A stretch of 64,000 nucleotides of DNA from Olivibacter oleidegradans. Lineage in GTDB: Bacteria; Bacteroidota; Bacteroidia; Sphingobacteriales; Sphingobacteriaceae. Location of the stretch: positions 992,001 through 1,056,000 of the forward strand of contig NZ_JBHLWO010000001.1 of assembly GCF_042432805.1 (NCBI RefSeq), given 5' to 3'. Below are positions 18,723 to 27,315 of the stretch, in pieces; position 1 is the stretch's first letter, and the number at the start of each line of letters is the position of its first letter. A program made the translations under genes and the position numbers. The notes under the pieces were generated by a model. The model made no database searches. It saw nothing but the letters and a program-made list of their open reading frames with translations, and was not told the origin of the DNA.

Positions 18723-19893
18723 ACGATGCTTGTGTTAAATCAACGATACTCGTTCCGGAATTTATTTCAGCAATATAATACGGAATCTCTATTCCTGTTT
18801 GTTCTTTATAAGCAGCAGCAACTTGTTGAGCCACTTCCTCCGCTTTATCAGCTTTCACAAGATTAATCGTGCAACCGCCAAAGCCCCCACCCATCATACG
18901 GGCTCCTAGCACATACTGATTGCCCTTTACTAACTGCACCAATAAATCAAGTTCCTTGCAACTCACTTCATACTGTTTCTCCAAGCCTTCATGCGTTTCA
19001 AACATACGTTGCCCGAAAGCTTTAAAATCGTCTTTTTTCAAATCCTCACAAGCTAGCTGTAAACGTGCAATCTCTGCGACCACGTAGCTACACCTTCGAT
19101 ATACAATTTCGTCAACGGGTTTTACATATTTGAGAAGCATCTCTTCCGTAGCGTGCCGCAAACTGGTAACTGAGGGGTGATGCCGACTGATCAACCGAAC
19201 GCCCTCTTCGCATTGTTCGCGGCGTTCGTTGTAGGCAGAGGAAGCTAACGAGTGTTTAACCTGCGTATCGAGCAGCAATATTTTTATGTCGCTTGTCTTA
19301 AAAGGAATATACTCGTATGAGTAATCTGCACAATCTAATTTCACAAGGTGCTGTTCTTTTCCGAATACACTCGCAAACTGATCCATTAAGCCGCAATTTA
19401 CACCGACAAACTGATTTTCAGCAGCTTGAGACAGAAGTGCGATATCCAGCTTACTTATGTGGAACTCAAAAAGCGTGCTTAGAGCAAAAGCGGTAGCGCA
19501 TTCCAAGGCAGCGGATGACGATAAGCCTGCTCCTTGCGGAATATCTCCGGAGAAAGCAATATCGAATCCTTCATTAATGGCGTAATTATTTAATTGCAAT
19601 TGTTCAATGACGCCGAGAATATAATCCGGCCAAAGTTTGTCAGTCTTTTTTATAGCATCAACGGTGGTTTCAAAAGAATCGGATAGATCTATGGCATAAA
19701 GACGAACTTTATCCGTGTTATTTTTAGCAATAGCTAAGTATACATTTTTATTAATTGCCGCCGGAAGAACGAGCCCTTCGTTATAATCGGTATGCTCTCC
19801 AATGAGGTTTACTCGGCCCGGTGAGCGGACGATTAATGGATTCTGACTAAATTTTTCGATAAATAGTTTCTTTAGGTTAGCCGCTTTAATCAT
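18709..19893 (-). CDS. galK: galactokinase
   Basis: Phosphorylates galactose at C1 with ATP, the first committed Leloir-pathway step. A 394-residue GHMP kinase with the galactokinase signature RSPGRVNLIGEHTDYNEG near residues 22-39, the ATP loop GDIPQGAGLSSSAALECA near 120-137, and the C-terminal motif GARMMGGGFGGCTINL. First gene of the operon with galM and the symporter; galT and galE are not in the window. The 270 bp upstream, shared with the divergent padR gene, holds no recognised regulator gene. A clear TAnnTTTG promoter for galK was not found. Confidence 0.97.
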   Translation of the reverse strand: MIKAANLKKLFIEKFSQNPLIVRSPGRVNLIGEHTDYNEGLVLPAAINKNVYLAIAKNNTDKVRLYAIDLSDSFETTVDAIKKTDKLWPDYILGVIEQLQLNNYAINEGFDIAFSGDIPQGAGLSSSAALECATAFALSTLFEFHISKLDIALLSQAAENQFVGVNCGLMDQFASVFGKEQHLVKLDCADYSYEYIPFKTSDIKILLLDTQVKHSLASSAYNERREQCEEGVRLISRHHPSVTSLRHATEEMLLKYVKPVDEIVYRRCSYVVAEIARLQLACEDLKKDDFKAFGQRMFETHEGLEKQYEVSCKELDLLVQLVKGNQYVLGARMMGGGFGGCTINLVKADKAEEVAQQVAAAYKEQTGIEIPYYIAEINSGTSIVDLTQASYGQV

Positions 19894-20128
19894 GCTTTTG
19901 TTTATAAGGAATTAATTTGTAAATGTATTGGATGAAATATTAAAAAGCAAATGGATTGTGTTAAAAATACACTATTTGATAACCGCCAAAACAGAATGAC
20001 CAAACGAAATACCTGAAATAATCGAAGATATAGCTTCTGATAACATGCGTTTTTGTCGGTATTTTAATTTTTTGTCGTTGATTGTCAGTCATTTATAATT
20101 TAGTATATCTTTAACAAGCTACTATGTA

Positions 20129-20160
20129 TTGCATAATACCTACCAAAACATATATCTTTG
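20129..20160 (+). promoter_or_regulatory. predicted promoter of the padR-pspC operon
   Basis: TTG (20129-20131), a 21-bp spacer and TATCTTTG (20153-20160) match the Bacteroidota -33/-7 consensus. The -7 box ends only 4 bp before the preferred padR start codon at 20165, so the transcript would be leaderless or nearly so. Confidence 0.5.
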
Positions 20161-20164
20161 TTAT

Positions 20165-20524
20165 ATGATAGTAGAAAATACGCAAACCCAAATGAGGAAA
20201 GGAATACTGGAATACTGTATTCTGTCAATTATTTCCCGAGGGGAAATATACGCCTCAGATATCATCAATGAGCTCAAGGCGGCTCGCTTATTGGTGGTAG
20301 AGGGTACACTATATCCTCTGTTAACCAGATTGAAGAATAACGAGCTGTTAAGCTATATCTGGAAAGAGTCCAGCTCGGGTCCGCCAAGAAAGTATTATCA
20401 AATAACCGAAGCCGGCCAAGAAGTGCTTAAAGCTTTAGATGAAACTTGGAACGAGCTTGTGTTTGCAGTAAAAACATCCACTGCACCTAGAAATACAGAA
20501 GAAAACAGCGATGTGAACCTTTAA
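20165..20524 (+). CDS. PadR family transcriptional regulator
   Basis: A 119-residue winged-helix repressor. It has the PadR pattern MRKGILEYCILSIISRG, IYASDIINELK, the wing-helix VVEGTLYPLLTRLKNNELL and GPPRKYYQITEAG. I choose the ATG at 20165 (MIVENTQTQMRKG), a common start form in this group; an upstream TTG start would lie inside the putative promoter. The PspC gene begins 13 bp downstream, so it probably autoregulates a small envelope-stress operon. The inducer is unknown. Confidence 0.92.
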   Translation: MIVENTQTQMRKGILEYCILSIISRGEIYASDIINELKAARLLVVEGTLYPLLTRLKNNELLSYIWKESSSGPPRKYYQITEAGQEVLKALDETWNELVFAVKTSTAPRNTEENSDVNL

Positions 20525-20537
20525 TAAATGATTAACC

Positions 20538-22184
20538 ATGAATAAAACAATAATAATAAATATAAACGGCATCGTTTTTCACATTGAAGAAGATGCTTAC
20601 GATGCTTTGCGGTCATACATGATCGATGTGAAAAAGCATTTTGCTTATACGGAAGACAGCAAGGAAATTGTAGGAGATATTGAAAACAGAATTGCAGAGA
20701 TGTTCAACGAACGGATTGTTCCGGGAAAGAAAGAAGTTATTACGATGCAGGATGTGGAAGAAGTTTGTGCACAGATGGGAAAAGTGAGCGACTTTGAAAG
20801 TGATAATGCCGGTGATTCTTATGATTATTCGCGACAATCGTATTATGGGTCAGGCTACTCAGGAACACGCAAATTATTTAGAGATCCCGATGATAAAGTA
20901 TTTGGGGGCGTATGTTCCGGGTTGGGGCATTACCTCGATATCGAAACATTATGGGTTCGGCTCGTAATGGTACTCTTGTTTGTTTTTGCCGGAACGGGCT
21001 TCCTTTTATACATTATACTTTGGATTGTTGTACCCATTGCAAAAACCCGGGCCGACCGTATGGCGATGCGTGGGGAAGCACCGAATTTGCAAAACTTCAA
21101 AAAGAATTTTGAAGAGGAAATGGAGGGCCTCCGCGGAAATTTTACTATGGCCGGGGAAAGAATCAAACCCGGCCTAAATAAGGCGGCAGACTCGTTGGAG
21201 GGTGCTGCGAATTTTATTGCAAAAGCATTCATTGTATTCTTAAAAGTTATCGGCGCTCTTATCATTTTCGGGTTAAGCGCAGGAATTGTTGCGTTGCTTG
21301 TTTGCCTAATTCTGGCAATACCAGATTGGACCGGAGATGGCTTCGGGGGGTTATATGACCCGGATTTCCCCTTGTATCTTGTTCCTGAATCTTATAAGGG
21401 TATTGTCATTGTGGCCGCTTTCTTCAGTTTGGCGATCCCTCTTTTGGCACTTATTATACTAGCCATCCGTATTGTATTTAATAGGCGAATAGCGGGTAGT
21501 TATGTAGGATTCGGGCTTCTGGTACTATGGCTCGTAGCTGCCGGTACGCTCACCTATTATACGATTCAAACAGCACAAGATTTCGGAGAGGATGCTTCCA
21601 TTGTTCAGGAGCGCTTACTAGCCCCTTTCCCTGCATATTATGTGGATGTAAACGATGTCAACGTCATTAAAAAGGTCGATTCCAGCGGGAATCGACTGGA
21701 CTCTTTGGGTACTATTATAAAATCCAATCGAAAAAGAGGTAAATTCCGAAACATGAATTCGGTCGATATTAAAATAATAAAGGGGGAGACGAACAGTCCG
21801 GCAAAACTCGTTCAAGAGTTTCACGCCCGAGGGAAAAACTTTGATCTAGCAGCGAAGCGAGCAGAACGAATCATTTATAATGTGAATCAGCAGGAACAGC
21901 ATATCGTATTTGATAATAACTCCACCTTGCCACAAGGTGAACTAATGCGCGACCAGCGAGTAAGTATTAAAATGTTGTTACCTGTGGGCGCAAAATTATT
22001 TTTAAGTAATGAAGCCGATAACCATATTAGAAATTTGCCGGTTTGGCAATGTAGAGAAAATTTTCCCGAGGAAAATAGAGCCTCTTATACAGAATGGATT
22101 ATGACGGAAGAAGGGTTGAAATGCATAGCAGAGATGAAAAAGGAAGAAGAACATCAAGCAGATTCAGTCCATATTGAAAATTAA
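20538..22184 (+). CDS. PspC domain membrane protein
   Basis: A 548-residue inner-membrane protein in operon with padR. The N-terminal cytoplasmic domain (about 1-90, beginning MNKTIIININGIVFHIEEDA) contains acidic helices. The PspC domain lies at about 112-175 (KLFRDPDDKVFGGVCSGLG; LVMVLLFVFAGTGFLLYIILW). Three more hydrophobic segments are near 230-265, 285-315 and 320-345, and a C-terminal hydrophilic domain of about 190 residues follows. PspC in enterobacteria senses envelope damage and signals to PspA; no pspA or pspF is nearby. Such PadR-PspC pairs recur in Bacteroidota, and the large C-terminal domain is of unknown role. Confidence 0.88.
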   Translation: MNKTIIININGIVFHIEEDAYDALRSYMIDVKKHFAYTEDSKEIVGDIENRIAEMFNERIVPGKKEVITMQDVEEVCAQMGKVSDFESDNAGDSYDYSRQSYYGSGYSGTRKLFRDPDDKVFGGVCSGLGHYLDIETLWVRLVMVLLFVFAGTGFLLYIILWIVVPIAKTRADRMAMRGEAPNLQNFKKNFEEEMEGLRGNFTMAGERIKPGLNKAADSLEGAANFIAKAFIVFLKVIGALIIFGLSAGIVALLVCLILAIPDWTGDGFGGLYDPDFPLYLVPESYKGIVIVAAFFSLAIPLLALIILAIRIVFNRRIAGSYVGFGLLVLWLVAAGTLTYYTIQTAQDFGEDASIVQERLLAPFPAYYVDVNDVNVIKKVDSSGNRLDSLGTIIKSNRKRGKFRNMNSVDIKIIKGETNSPAKLVQEFHARGKNFDLAAKRAERIIYNVNQQEQHIVFDNNSTLPQGELMRDQRVSIKMLLPVGAKLFLSNEADNHIRNLPVWQCRENFPEENRASYTEWIMTEEGLKCIAEMKKEEEHQADSVHIEN

Positions 22185-22274
22185 TCAGATAGCCAACTTA
22201 AGTGAAAAAGCCTCATAAGGCGAGTCATTATTCTCAATATTATAATATGTAAATTAGTCGCAAAAATCATTTTT

Positions 22275-23588
22275 ATGGAGATTGCAACACTTTATAGGCT
22301 TTTTCAAGAATGTCAAAAAATATCAACGGATACGAGAAATATTCTTCCCGGGTCCATTTTCTTTGCATTGAGAGGGGCTACATTTAACGGTAATCAATTT
22401 GCTGAAAAAGCGCTGGAATTAGGTGCAAGATTAGCGATCGTTGATGAGCCGGTACCCATTGTTGACGAACGCATCGAAGTGGTTTCGAATGTTCTGGAAA
22501 CACTGCAAAATTTAGCGAGGTATCACCGGGATCAGCTGCAGATACCTGTTATAGGGGTCACCGGTACTAACGGAAAGACGACTACTAAAGAGCTTCTACA
22601 ATCGGTGTTGTCGCAGAAGTTTAACGTTTATGCTACAAAAGGTAATTTGAATAATCATATAGGTGTACCGTTGAGTGTGCTGGCAATTGATTCAGCTATT
22701 GAGCTTGCTATTATAGAGATGGGTGCTAACCATATTGGCGAGATCGCTTTTTTATGTGGGATAGCGAAACCGGGGCTCGGACTGATTACAAATGTTGGGA
22801 AGGCGCATTTAGAAGGTTTTGGAAGTTTTGAGGGGGTGAAACAGGCTAAAGGTGAGTTATATGAGTGGCTGGAAGAACATAAAGGGGTTCTGTTTTTACA
22901 AGGAGATAATAATCATTTATTATCAATGGCCAACAATAAAACCTTCAAGCAAATCATAACCTATGGTTTAGACAAATCGAACAATATTAGTGGCGAATTG
23001 CTTTCCGTTAATCCCGTTTTAAATTTAGGTTGGAGCAGTATTAAGGCATATGGTTACGATCGTCAGGTGGTACCTACGCATTTAACGGGCTCCTATAATC
23101 TGGAAAATGTATTAGCTGCCGTAGCTGTAGGTTTATATTTTGGATTGAACCCCGAGGAAATTAACCGAGGCATTACAGCGTACAGCCCTACAAATAATCG
23201 TTCTCAGATCACGCAGACTGAAAAGAATACAGTTATTTGTGATTACTATAATGCCAATGCAAGTAGTATGTGGGCGGCTCTGGATAATTTGGAAAGTATT
23301 CATGCGGAGAAAAAGGTATCAATTTTGGGTGATATGTTTGAGTTGGGTGAAGAAGCACCGACAGAACATCGCCGTTTGATCGAACGCATACGTGGCATGA
23401 AGCTTTATCGAAAAATTTTTGTGGGTAGGAACTTTTTCGGACAAAGGCAAGAAGAACATGATATAGAATATTACGAATCGCTCGACGCGGCTAAGCAGGC
23501 TTTACAAGAGAAACCACTTGAAAATACGACGGTTCTTCTAAAGGCATCTAGAGGAATGGCTTTTGAAGGCTTGCTTCAATATCTATAA
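22275..23588 (+). CDS. murF: UDP-N-acetylmuramoyl-tripeptide--D-alanyl-D-alanine ligase
   Basis: Adds D-Ala-D-Ala to the UDP-MurNAc-tripeptide, the last cytoplasmic step of the peptidoglycan monomer. A 437-residue Mur ligase. The N-terminal uridine-binding part contains STDTRNILPGSIFFALRG, the ATP loop is VIGVTGTNGKTTTKELL (near residues 93-109), the Mg-binding Glu is in AIIEMGANHIGEIAFLC, and the C-terminal domain begins near DYYNANASSMWAALD. It sits alone, not in a dcw cluster. Confidence 0.97.
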   Translation: MEIATLYRLFQECQKISTDTRNILPGSIFFALRGATFNGNQFAEKALELGARLAIVDEPVPIVDERIEVVSNVLETLQNLARYHRDQLQIPVIGVTGTNGKTTTKELLQSVLSQKFNVYATKGNLNNHIGVPLSVLAIDSAIELAIIEMGANHIGEIAFLCGIAKPGLGLITNVGKAHLEGFGSFEGVKQAKGELYEWLEEHKGVLFLQGDNNHLLSMANNKTFKQIITYGLDKSNNISGELLSVNPVLNLGWSSIKAYGYDRQVVPTHLTGSYNLENVLAAVAVGLYFGLNPEEINRGITAYSPTNNRSQITQTEKNTVICDYYNANASSMWAALDNLESIHAEKKVSILGDMFELGEEAPTEHRRLIERIRGMKLYRKIFVGRNFFGQRQEEHDIEYYESLDAAKQALQEKPLENTTVLLKASRGMAFEGLLQYL

Positions 23589-23602
23589 TTTAAAAGGGAG
23601 TT

Positions 23603-24694
23603 ATGAGGAAGATTAATCATTTTTTTTGGTTTTGTAGTGGGGTACACGTACCTACCTTATTGAAAACTCCCTCAGAGCACAACAAATATGCAGGTATTGG
23701 AGCAACGATTTTTTTTACCGGTTTGTTTGCCGCTATCGCCGGTAGTTATGCGCTGTATTTTGTTTTTAGCGGAAGCACTTATGCCTTACTCGCTTCCATT
23801 TCCTTTGGTCTCATTTGGGGAACGGCTATTTTTAATATGGACCGCTACATCGTTTCAACAATTAATAAAATGTCGACACCCTTTAAACAGTTTCTCCAAG
23901 CAGCACCTCGTTTAGTTTTGGCGATATTGATTGGGATTGTGATTTCCAGGCCTTTGGAGCTAAAAATATTTGATAAGGAAATAAGAGAACAACTTAAGAT
24001 AAATTATCTAAATGGACAAAAACAACGGATCGATCAATTAAATGGCTCCTTTGATCGTAAATACAATAGTGATATCGTTAAATTAGAAGGACTAAAATCG
24101 GAACTTGATTCCCTTTCGAAAACGATTAAGCACGATCGTCAAAGTTTAAATTTTGAAATATTTGGAAGTAAAACAGCTGAGACTTCGGGTATGATGGGCT
24201 ATGGCCCTTACGCCAAAAGAAAGGAGGAGGCGTTAAAGGAAAGAGAGAGACGAGAAGAGGATTTACGTTCACAGATAAGCGTTCAGGAGCGCTTTATAAA
24301 AGAAAGGAGGCAGATCGATGGCCTGCTTGACGAAAAGCTAATGACATCCAAGGAGTTGGATAGCATCGTGAAACTAGCTGGTTTTGCTGATAGGAACGAA
24401 GCCCTCGGACAGTTAAAATACAGTGATGCAGGGAAGACGAATGCGAGTAATTACTGGGCGATAACATTCATTGGATTATTATTCATCTTTTTTGAATGCT
24501 TGCCCGTATTGGTTAAGCTGATGAGTGGCAAAGGTCCTTACGATGCTTTGATTAACGATGAGGAATTTTTGGTTATTTATCGGTCAGAGCAAGACAAAAC
24601 TACTGAAGTAACCGTTCTTGATCAAGTTCAATCTGCCAAAGTAAGTGCGGGGATAAAGAAAATAAGAAGTGAGCTTGAAGGTATTACAGGATAA
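23603..24694 (+). CDS. DUF4407 domain membrane protein
   Basis: A 363-residue protein of the DUF4407 family, function unknown. It begins MRKINHFFWFCSGVHVPTL, has hydrophobic helices near 35-55, 62-80 and 100-118, a long charged segment predicted as coiled coil (about 130-270), and a last helix near 290-310 (YWAITFIGLLFIFFECLPVL). The helix-coiled coil-helix topology suggests a membrane-anchored scaffold or mechanosensing role, which is inference only. It follows murF by 14 bp and is likely co-transcribed. Confidence 0.85.
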   Translation: MRKINHFFWFCSGVHVPTLLKTPSEHNKYAGIGATIFFTGLFAAIAGSYALYFVFSGSTYALLASISFGLIWGTAIFNMDRYIVSTINKMSTPFKQFLQAAPRLVLAILIGIVISRPLELKIFDKEIREQLKINYLNGQKQRIDQLNGSFDRKYNSDIVKLEGLKSELDSLSKTIKHDRQSLNFEIFGSKTAETSGMMGYGPYAKRKEEALKERERREEDLRSQISVQERFIKERRQIDGLLDEKLMTSKELDSIVKLAGFADRNEALGQLKYSDAGKTNASNYWAITFIGLLFIFFECLPVLVKLMSGKGPYDALINDEEFLVIYRSEQDKTTEVTVLDQVQSAKVSAGIKKIRSELEGITG

Positions 24695-24695
24695 T

Positions 24696-24733
24696 GCTCA
24701 TTATTTAATGTTTTCATGCATTAAATAATGAGC
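24696..24733. terminator. bidirectional terminator between DUF4407 gene and pyk
   Basis: A perfect 15-bp inverted repeat (24696-24710 with 24719-24733) and an 8-nt loop lie in the 49-bp gap between convergent genes. The stem is AT-rich but long and symmetric, and short T-rich stretches flank it on both strands. Confidence 0.75.
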
Positions 24734-24743
24734 GTTTATTATC

Positions 24744-26174
24744 TTATTTGATTTCAGTGACTTTAATCATATTCGTTCTTCCTTTTTCGCTGATCGGAAT
24801 AGAGGCGGTGTTGACTACGAGGTCGCCTGAAGAGATCAGCCCGGCTTCTTTAAGCTGAGAATTTACATCTGCTATAGAAGAATCGGTACTTTCTTCCCCA
24901 TCATAGTAAAATCCTTTTACACCCCAAAGTAAGCTAAGTGTATTAAGAAGCGATTTGTTTCCGGTAAAAATATGGATGTCTGAATCCGGTCTGTGGCTGG
25001 AGATTTCAAAGGCCGTGTAGCCGGATGAGGTCATTGCTACAATCGCTTTTGCTTTTACCTGTTGAGCGAGGTAAACCGACGATGCACAAATTGAATCCGG
25101 AATAGAGGTAGATGGATTATGCCCGGGCTTGCGTGGTGAAAAATAAGGATAAGCCGTGCCCTCTACGTTTTTGATAATCTTTGTCATCGTTTCGATTACG
25201 ATTTCAGGAAACTCACCTACAGATGTCTCTCCGCTAAGCATAACGGCGTCAGCTCCATCCAAAACAGAGTTAGCAACATCATTAACCTCTGCTCGGGTAG
25301 GTCTAGGCGTAGTGATCATGCTTTCCAACATTTGCGTGGCAATAATCACTGGTTTAGAAGCATCGCGGCATTTCTGAACAATCATTTTCTGCAATAGAGG
25401 GACTTGTTCCATCGGGATTTCGACACCTAAGTCCCCTCTTGCAACCATAACCCCGTCCGTAGCGGCAATGATACTGTCGATATTTTCGATCGCTTCCGGC
25501 TTTTCAATTTTTGCAATGACCCGCGCTGTTTTGCCCCTCTCCGCAATTATTTTTTTGCATTGTAGAATGTCTTCGGCGGTACGAACGAAAGACATACCGA
25601 TCCATTCAACATCATAGTTCAATACGAAATGAAGGTTATCTAAGTCTTCTTCCGTTAAACTGGGGATAGAAACTTTTGTATTAGGAAGGTTAACGCCCTT
25701 TCTGGACGTCAGTACACCGCCGTGTACCACCTCACAGGTAACCGAGTCGACACTATTGGTCTTTAACACCCGAAGCTGAATTTTTCCGTCATCTAACAAG
25801 ATGATTTCTCCTTCAGTAACGTCTTTTGGAAATTCTTGATAGGTAATATAGATCTCTTCTTCATTTCCTATCATTTCTTTAGTAGTAATGCGAAGCTGTT
25901 TTCCATTTAATAAAATGGCTCCGCCTTCTTTCATTTTTCCTATACGTATTTTAGGGCCCTGTAGGTCGGCCAAGATTCCGATATTCAAATTGTTTTCGGC
26001 GTTAATCTCCTTTATCGTATTAATAACCTTGAGGTGATCTTCTTGGCTACCATGCGAAAAGTTTAAACGACAGACATCTACACCTTTTTCAATTAAGCTG
26101 CTTAATATTTCTTTTGGCGATGAAGCGGGGCCTAAAGTGGCCACAATTTTAGTTCTCTTATGAACTTTTTTCAT
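24744..26174 (-). CDS. pyk: pyruvate kinase
   Basis: Transfers phosphate from phosphoenolpyruvate to ADP in glycolysis. A 476-residue enzyme of normal bacterial length, without an extra C-terminal PEP-utiliser domain. Motifs are KIVATLGPASS at the N-terminus, CRLNFSHGS, the active-site signature IAKIEKPEAIENID (near 220-233), MVARGDLGVEIP, IIATQMLESMI and AEVNDVANSVLDGADAVML. Monocistronic. A TACCTTTG -7-like box (26347-26340, minus strand) lies about 170 bp upstream. Confidence 0.97.
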   Translation of the reverse strand: MKKVHKRTKIVATLGPASSPKEILSSLIEKGVDVCRLNFSHGSQEDHLKVINTIKEINAENNLNIGILADLQGPKIRIGKMKEGGAILLNGKQLRITTKEMIGNEEEIYITYQEFPKDVTEGEIILLDDGKIQLRVLKTNSVDSVTCEVVHGGVLTSRKGVNLPNTKVSIPSLTEEDLDNLHFVLNYDVEWIGMSFVRTAEDILQCKKIIAERGKTARVIAKIEKPEAIENIDSIIAATDGVMVARGDLGVEIPMEQVPLLQKMIVQKCRDASKPVIIATQMLESMITTPRPTRAEVNDVANSVLDGADAVMLSGETSVGEFPEIVIETMTKIIKNVEGTAYPYFSPRKPGHNPSTSIPDSICASSVYLAQQVKAKAIVAMTSSGYTAFEISSHRPDSDIHIFTGNKSLLNTLSLLWGVKGFYYDGEESTDSSIADVNSQLKEAGLISSGDLVVNTASIPISEKGRTNMIKVTEIK

Positions 26175-26364
26175 TTTATTGCTAGTTTTTAATGGCGTTG
26201 AACATACTATAAGCCCTTGGTTTACCGGAAATATAGTTGTTCTTTATGGTTGTTAATTCTATTATTCTGTTAATTACCTTTTCCCCCCCTCGGGAAAAAG
26301 TCGTTGTTTTTATTCACAATAGTGTAAAAGTTACACGGGCAAAGGTAAGAAAATCATTCTCAAG

Positions 26365-26784
26365 CTAAAATACTAAATTTTCTCTCGATTTCAATTTATG
26401 TGGATCTATTTCGGATGCTACAACTACCTCTTTTAAATTATTTATCTGATCGATCTGCCACTCCAGCAGCTCATCATCGATGGCATTTTTTATCAATAAG
26501 AAAAAATCCGTGACTTTCATCTCCGGAATGAGTACCCCCCCCTCGAGACCTTTATTATTTAAAAGGTAGTAGGAAATTTCATTATTGCTGTCTTCATAGT
26601 AGTATCTTCCGAAATAAAAGGAATGTTGATTGTCTTGCCAAATTTCATGATCGTCTATTTTGTGTAGGTCCAATCCTGTAACTTTATTAATATAATAGCA
26701 TAGCCGATAATCCTTTAAGGGGCAAGTTATGGCCACCAAATTGAAGTCGATATCCAATTCGTATTTTAATGTCAGCTTATTCAA
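26365..26784 (-). CDS. IPExxxVDY family protein
   Basis: A 139-residue protein of a family seen almost only in Bacteroidota and usually located between pyk and acpP, as here. The N-terminus reads MNKLTLKYELDIDFNLVAI with CPLKDYRLCYYINK following. The name-giving C-terminal motif appears here as IPEMKVTDF, so the VDY part is changed. Function unknown; no catalytic motif is evident. Its divergent promoter is well formed. The constant neighbourhood with fatty acid synthesis genes suggests, but does not show, a link to that pathway. Confidence 0.82.
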   Translation of the reverse strand: MNKLTLKYELDIDFNLVAITCPLKDYRLCYYINKVTGLDLHKIDDHEIWQDNQHSFYFGRYYYEDSNNEISYYLLNNKGLEGGVLIPEMKVTDFFLLIKNAIDDELLEWQIDQINNLKEVVVASEIDPHKLKSRENLVF

Positions 26785-26803
26785 TGTTTCTAAAACTTTG
26801 GTG

Positions 26804-26834
26804 CAAACTTAGATAAATTGCTATTCTATTGCAA
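26804..26834 (-). promoter_or_regulatory. predicted promoter of the IPExxxVDY gene
   Basis: Reading on the minus strand: TTG (26834-26832), a 20-bp spacer and TAAGTTTG (26811-26804). This fits the Bacteroidota -33/-7 consensus and would start transcription about 10-15 nt before the ATG at 26784. Confidence 0.6.
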
Positions 26835-26877
26835 TTGACATACTTAACACAAAACAAAAAATCATTTGTTATTAAGG

Positions 26878-26923
26878 ACACTTGGCACAACAAGTGTTTA
26901 AGGGAAGTAATTTTCTGCCTTAA
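26878..26923. repeat. two adjacent inverted repeats upstream of acpP
   Basis: The first repeat has 7-bp arms, ACACTTG (26878-26884) and CAAGTGT (26891-26897). The second has TTAAGG (26898-26903) with CCTTAA (26918-26923). Another TTAAGG at 26872-26877 precedes the first, so CCTTAA has two possible partners. They lie upstream of both divergent promoters and could be operator sites; function unknown. Confidence 0.4.
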
Positions 26924-26990
26924 GTTGAACAAATTGCCTATGGTAAAATGTCTTTGAGAATAAAGTAATTAGGCCTAAAACTTAAAAAGG

Positions 26991-27021
26991 TTTGATTTTT
27001 GCTGAATTTTATTTTTCTTTG
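26991..27021 (+). promoter_or_regulatory. predicted promoter of acpP-fabF-rnc
   Basis: TTTG (26991-26994), a 19-bp spacer and TTTCTTTG (27014-27021), one mismatch from TAnnTTTG. A transcript would start near 27028 and leave a leader of about 27 nt before acpP. Confidence 0.55.
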
Positions 27022-27054
27022 CACTGATTTATTAAACATTAAACCATAAAAATC

Positions 27055-27291
27055 ATGTCTGATATCGCTTCAAGAGTTAAAGCAATTATCGTTGAGAAAT
27101 TAGGTGTTGACGAAAATGAAGTTACACCAGAGGCTTCATTCACCAATGATTTAGGTGCTGATTCATTAGACACCGTAGAGTTGATCATGGAGTTTGAAAA
27201 GGAATTCAACGTAGCTATCCCTGACGACCAAGCTGAAACCATCAGCACTGTTGGACAAGCTGTAGCTTACTTAGAGAAAAACGTTAACTAA
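27055..27291 (+). CDS. acpP: acyl carrier protein
   Basis: Carries growing acyl chains in type II fatty acid synthesis. A 78-residue acidic protein. The 4'-phosphopantetheine attachment site is Ser37 in DLGADSLDTVELIMEFE. It starts the operon acpP-fabF-rnc (24 bp to fabF), the arrangement common in Bacteroidota and similar to other bacteria. Confidence 0.98.
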   Translation: MSDIASRVKAIIVEKLGVDENEVTPEASFTNDLGADSLDTVELIMEFEKEFNVAIPDDQAETISTVGQAVAYLEKNVN

Positions 27292-27315
27292 CTAAAAATT
27301 AGGCCAATCGAATAA

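Noticed and set aside
19958..19972. GTGT-N7-ACAC upstream of galK as a galactose operator
   Set aside because: Arms are only 4 bp and such a pattern is expected by chance in AT-rich DNA.
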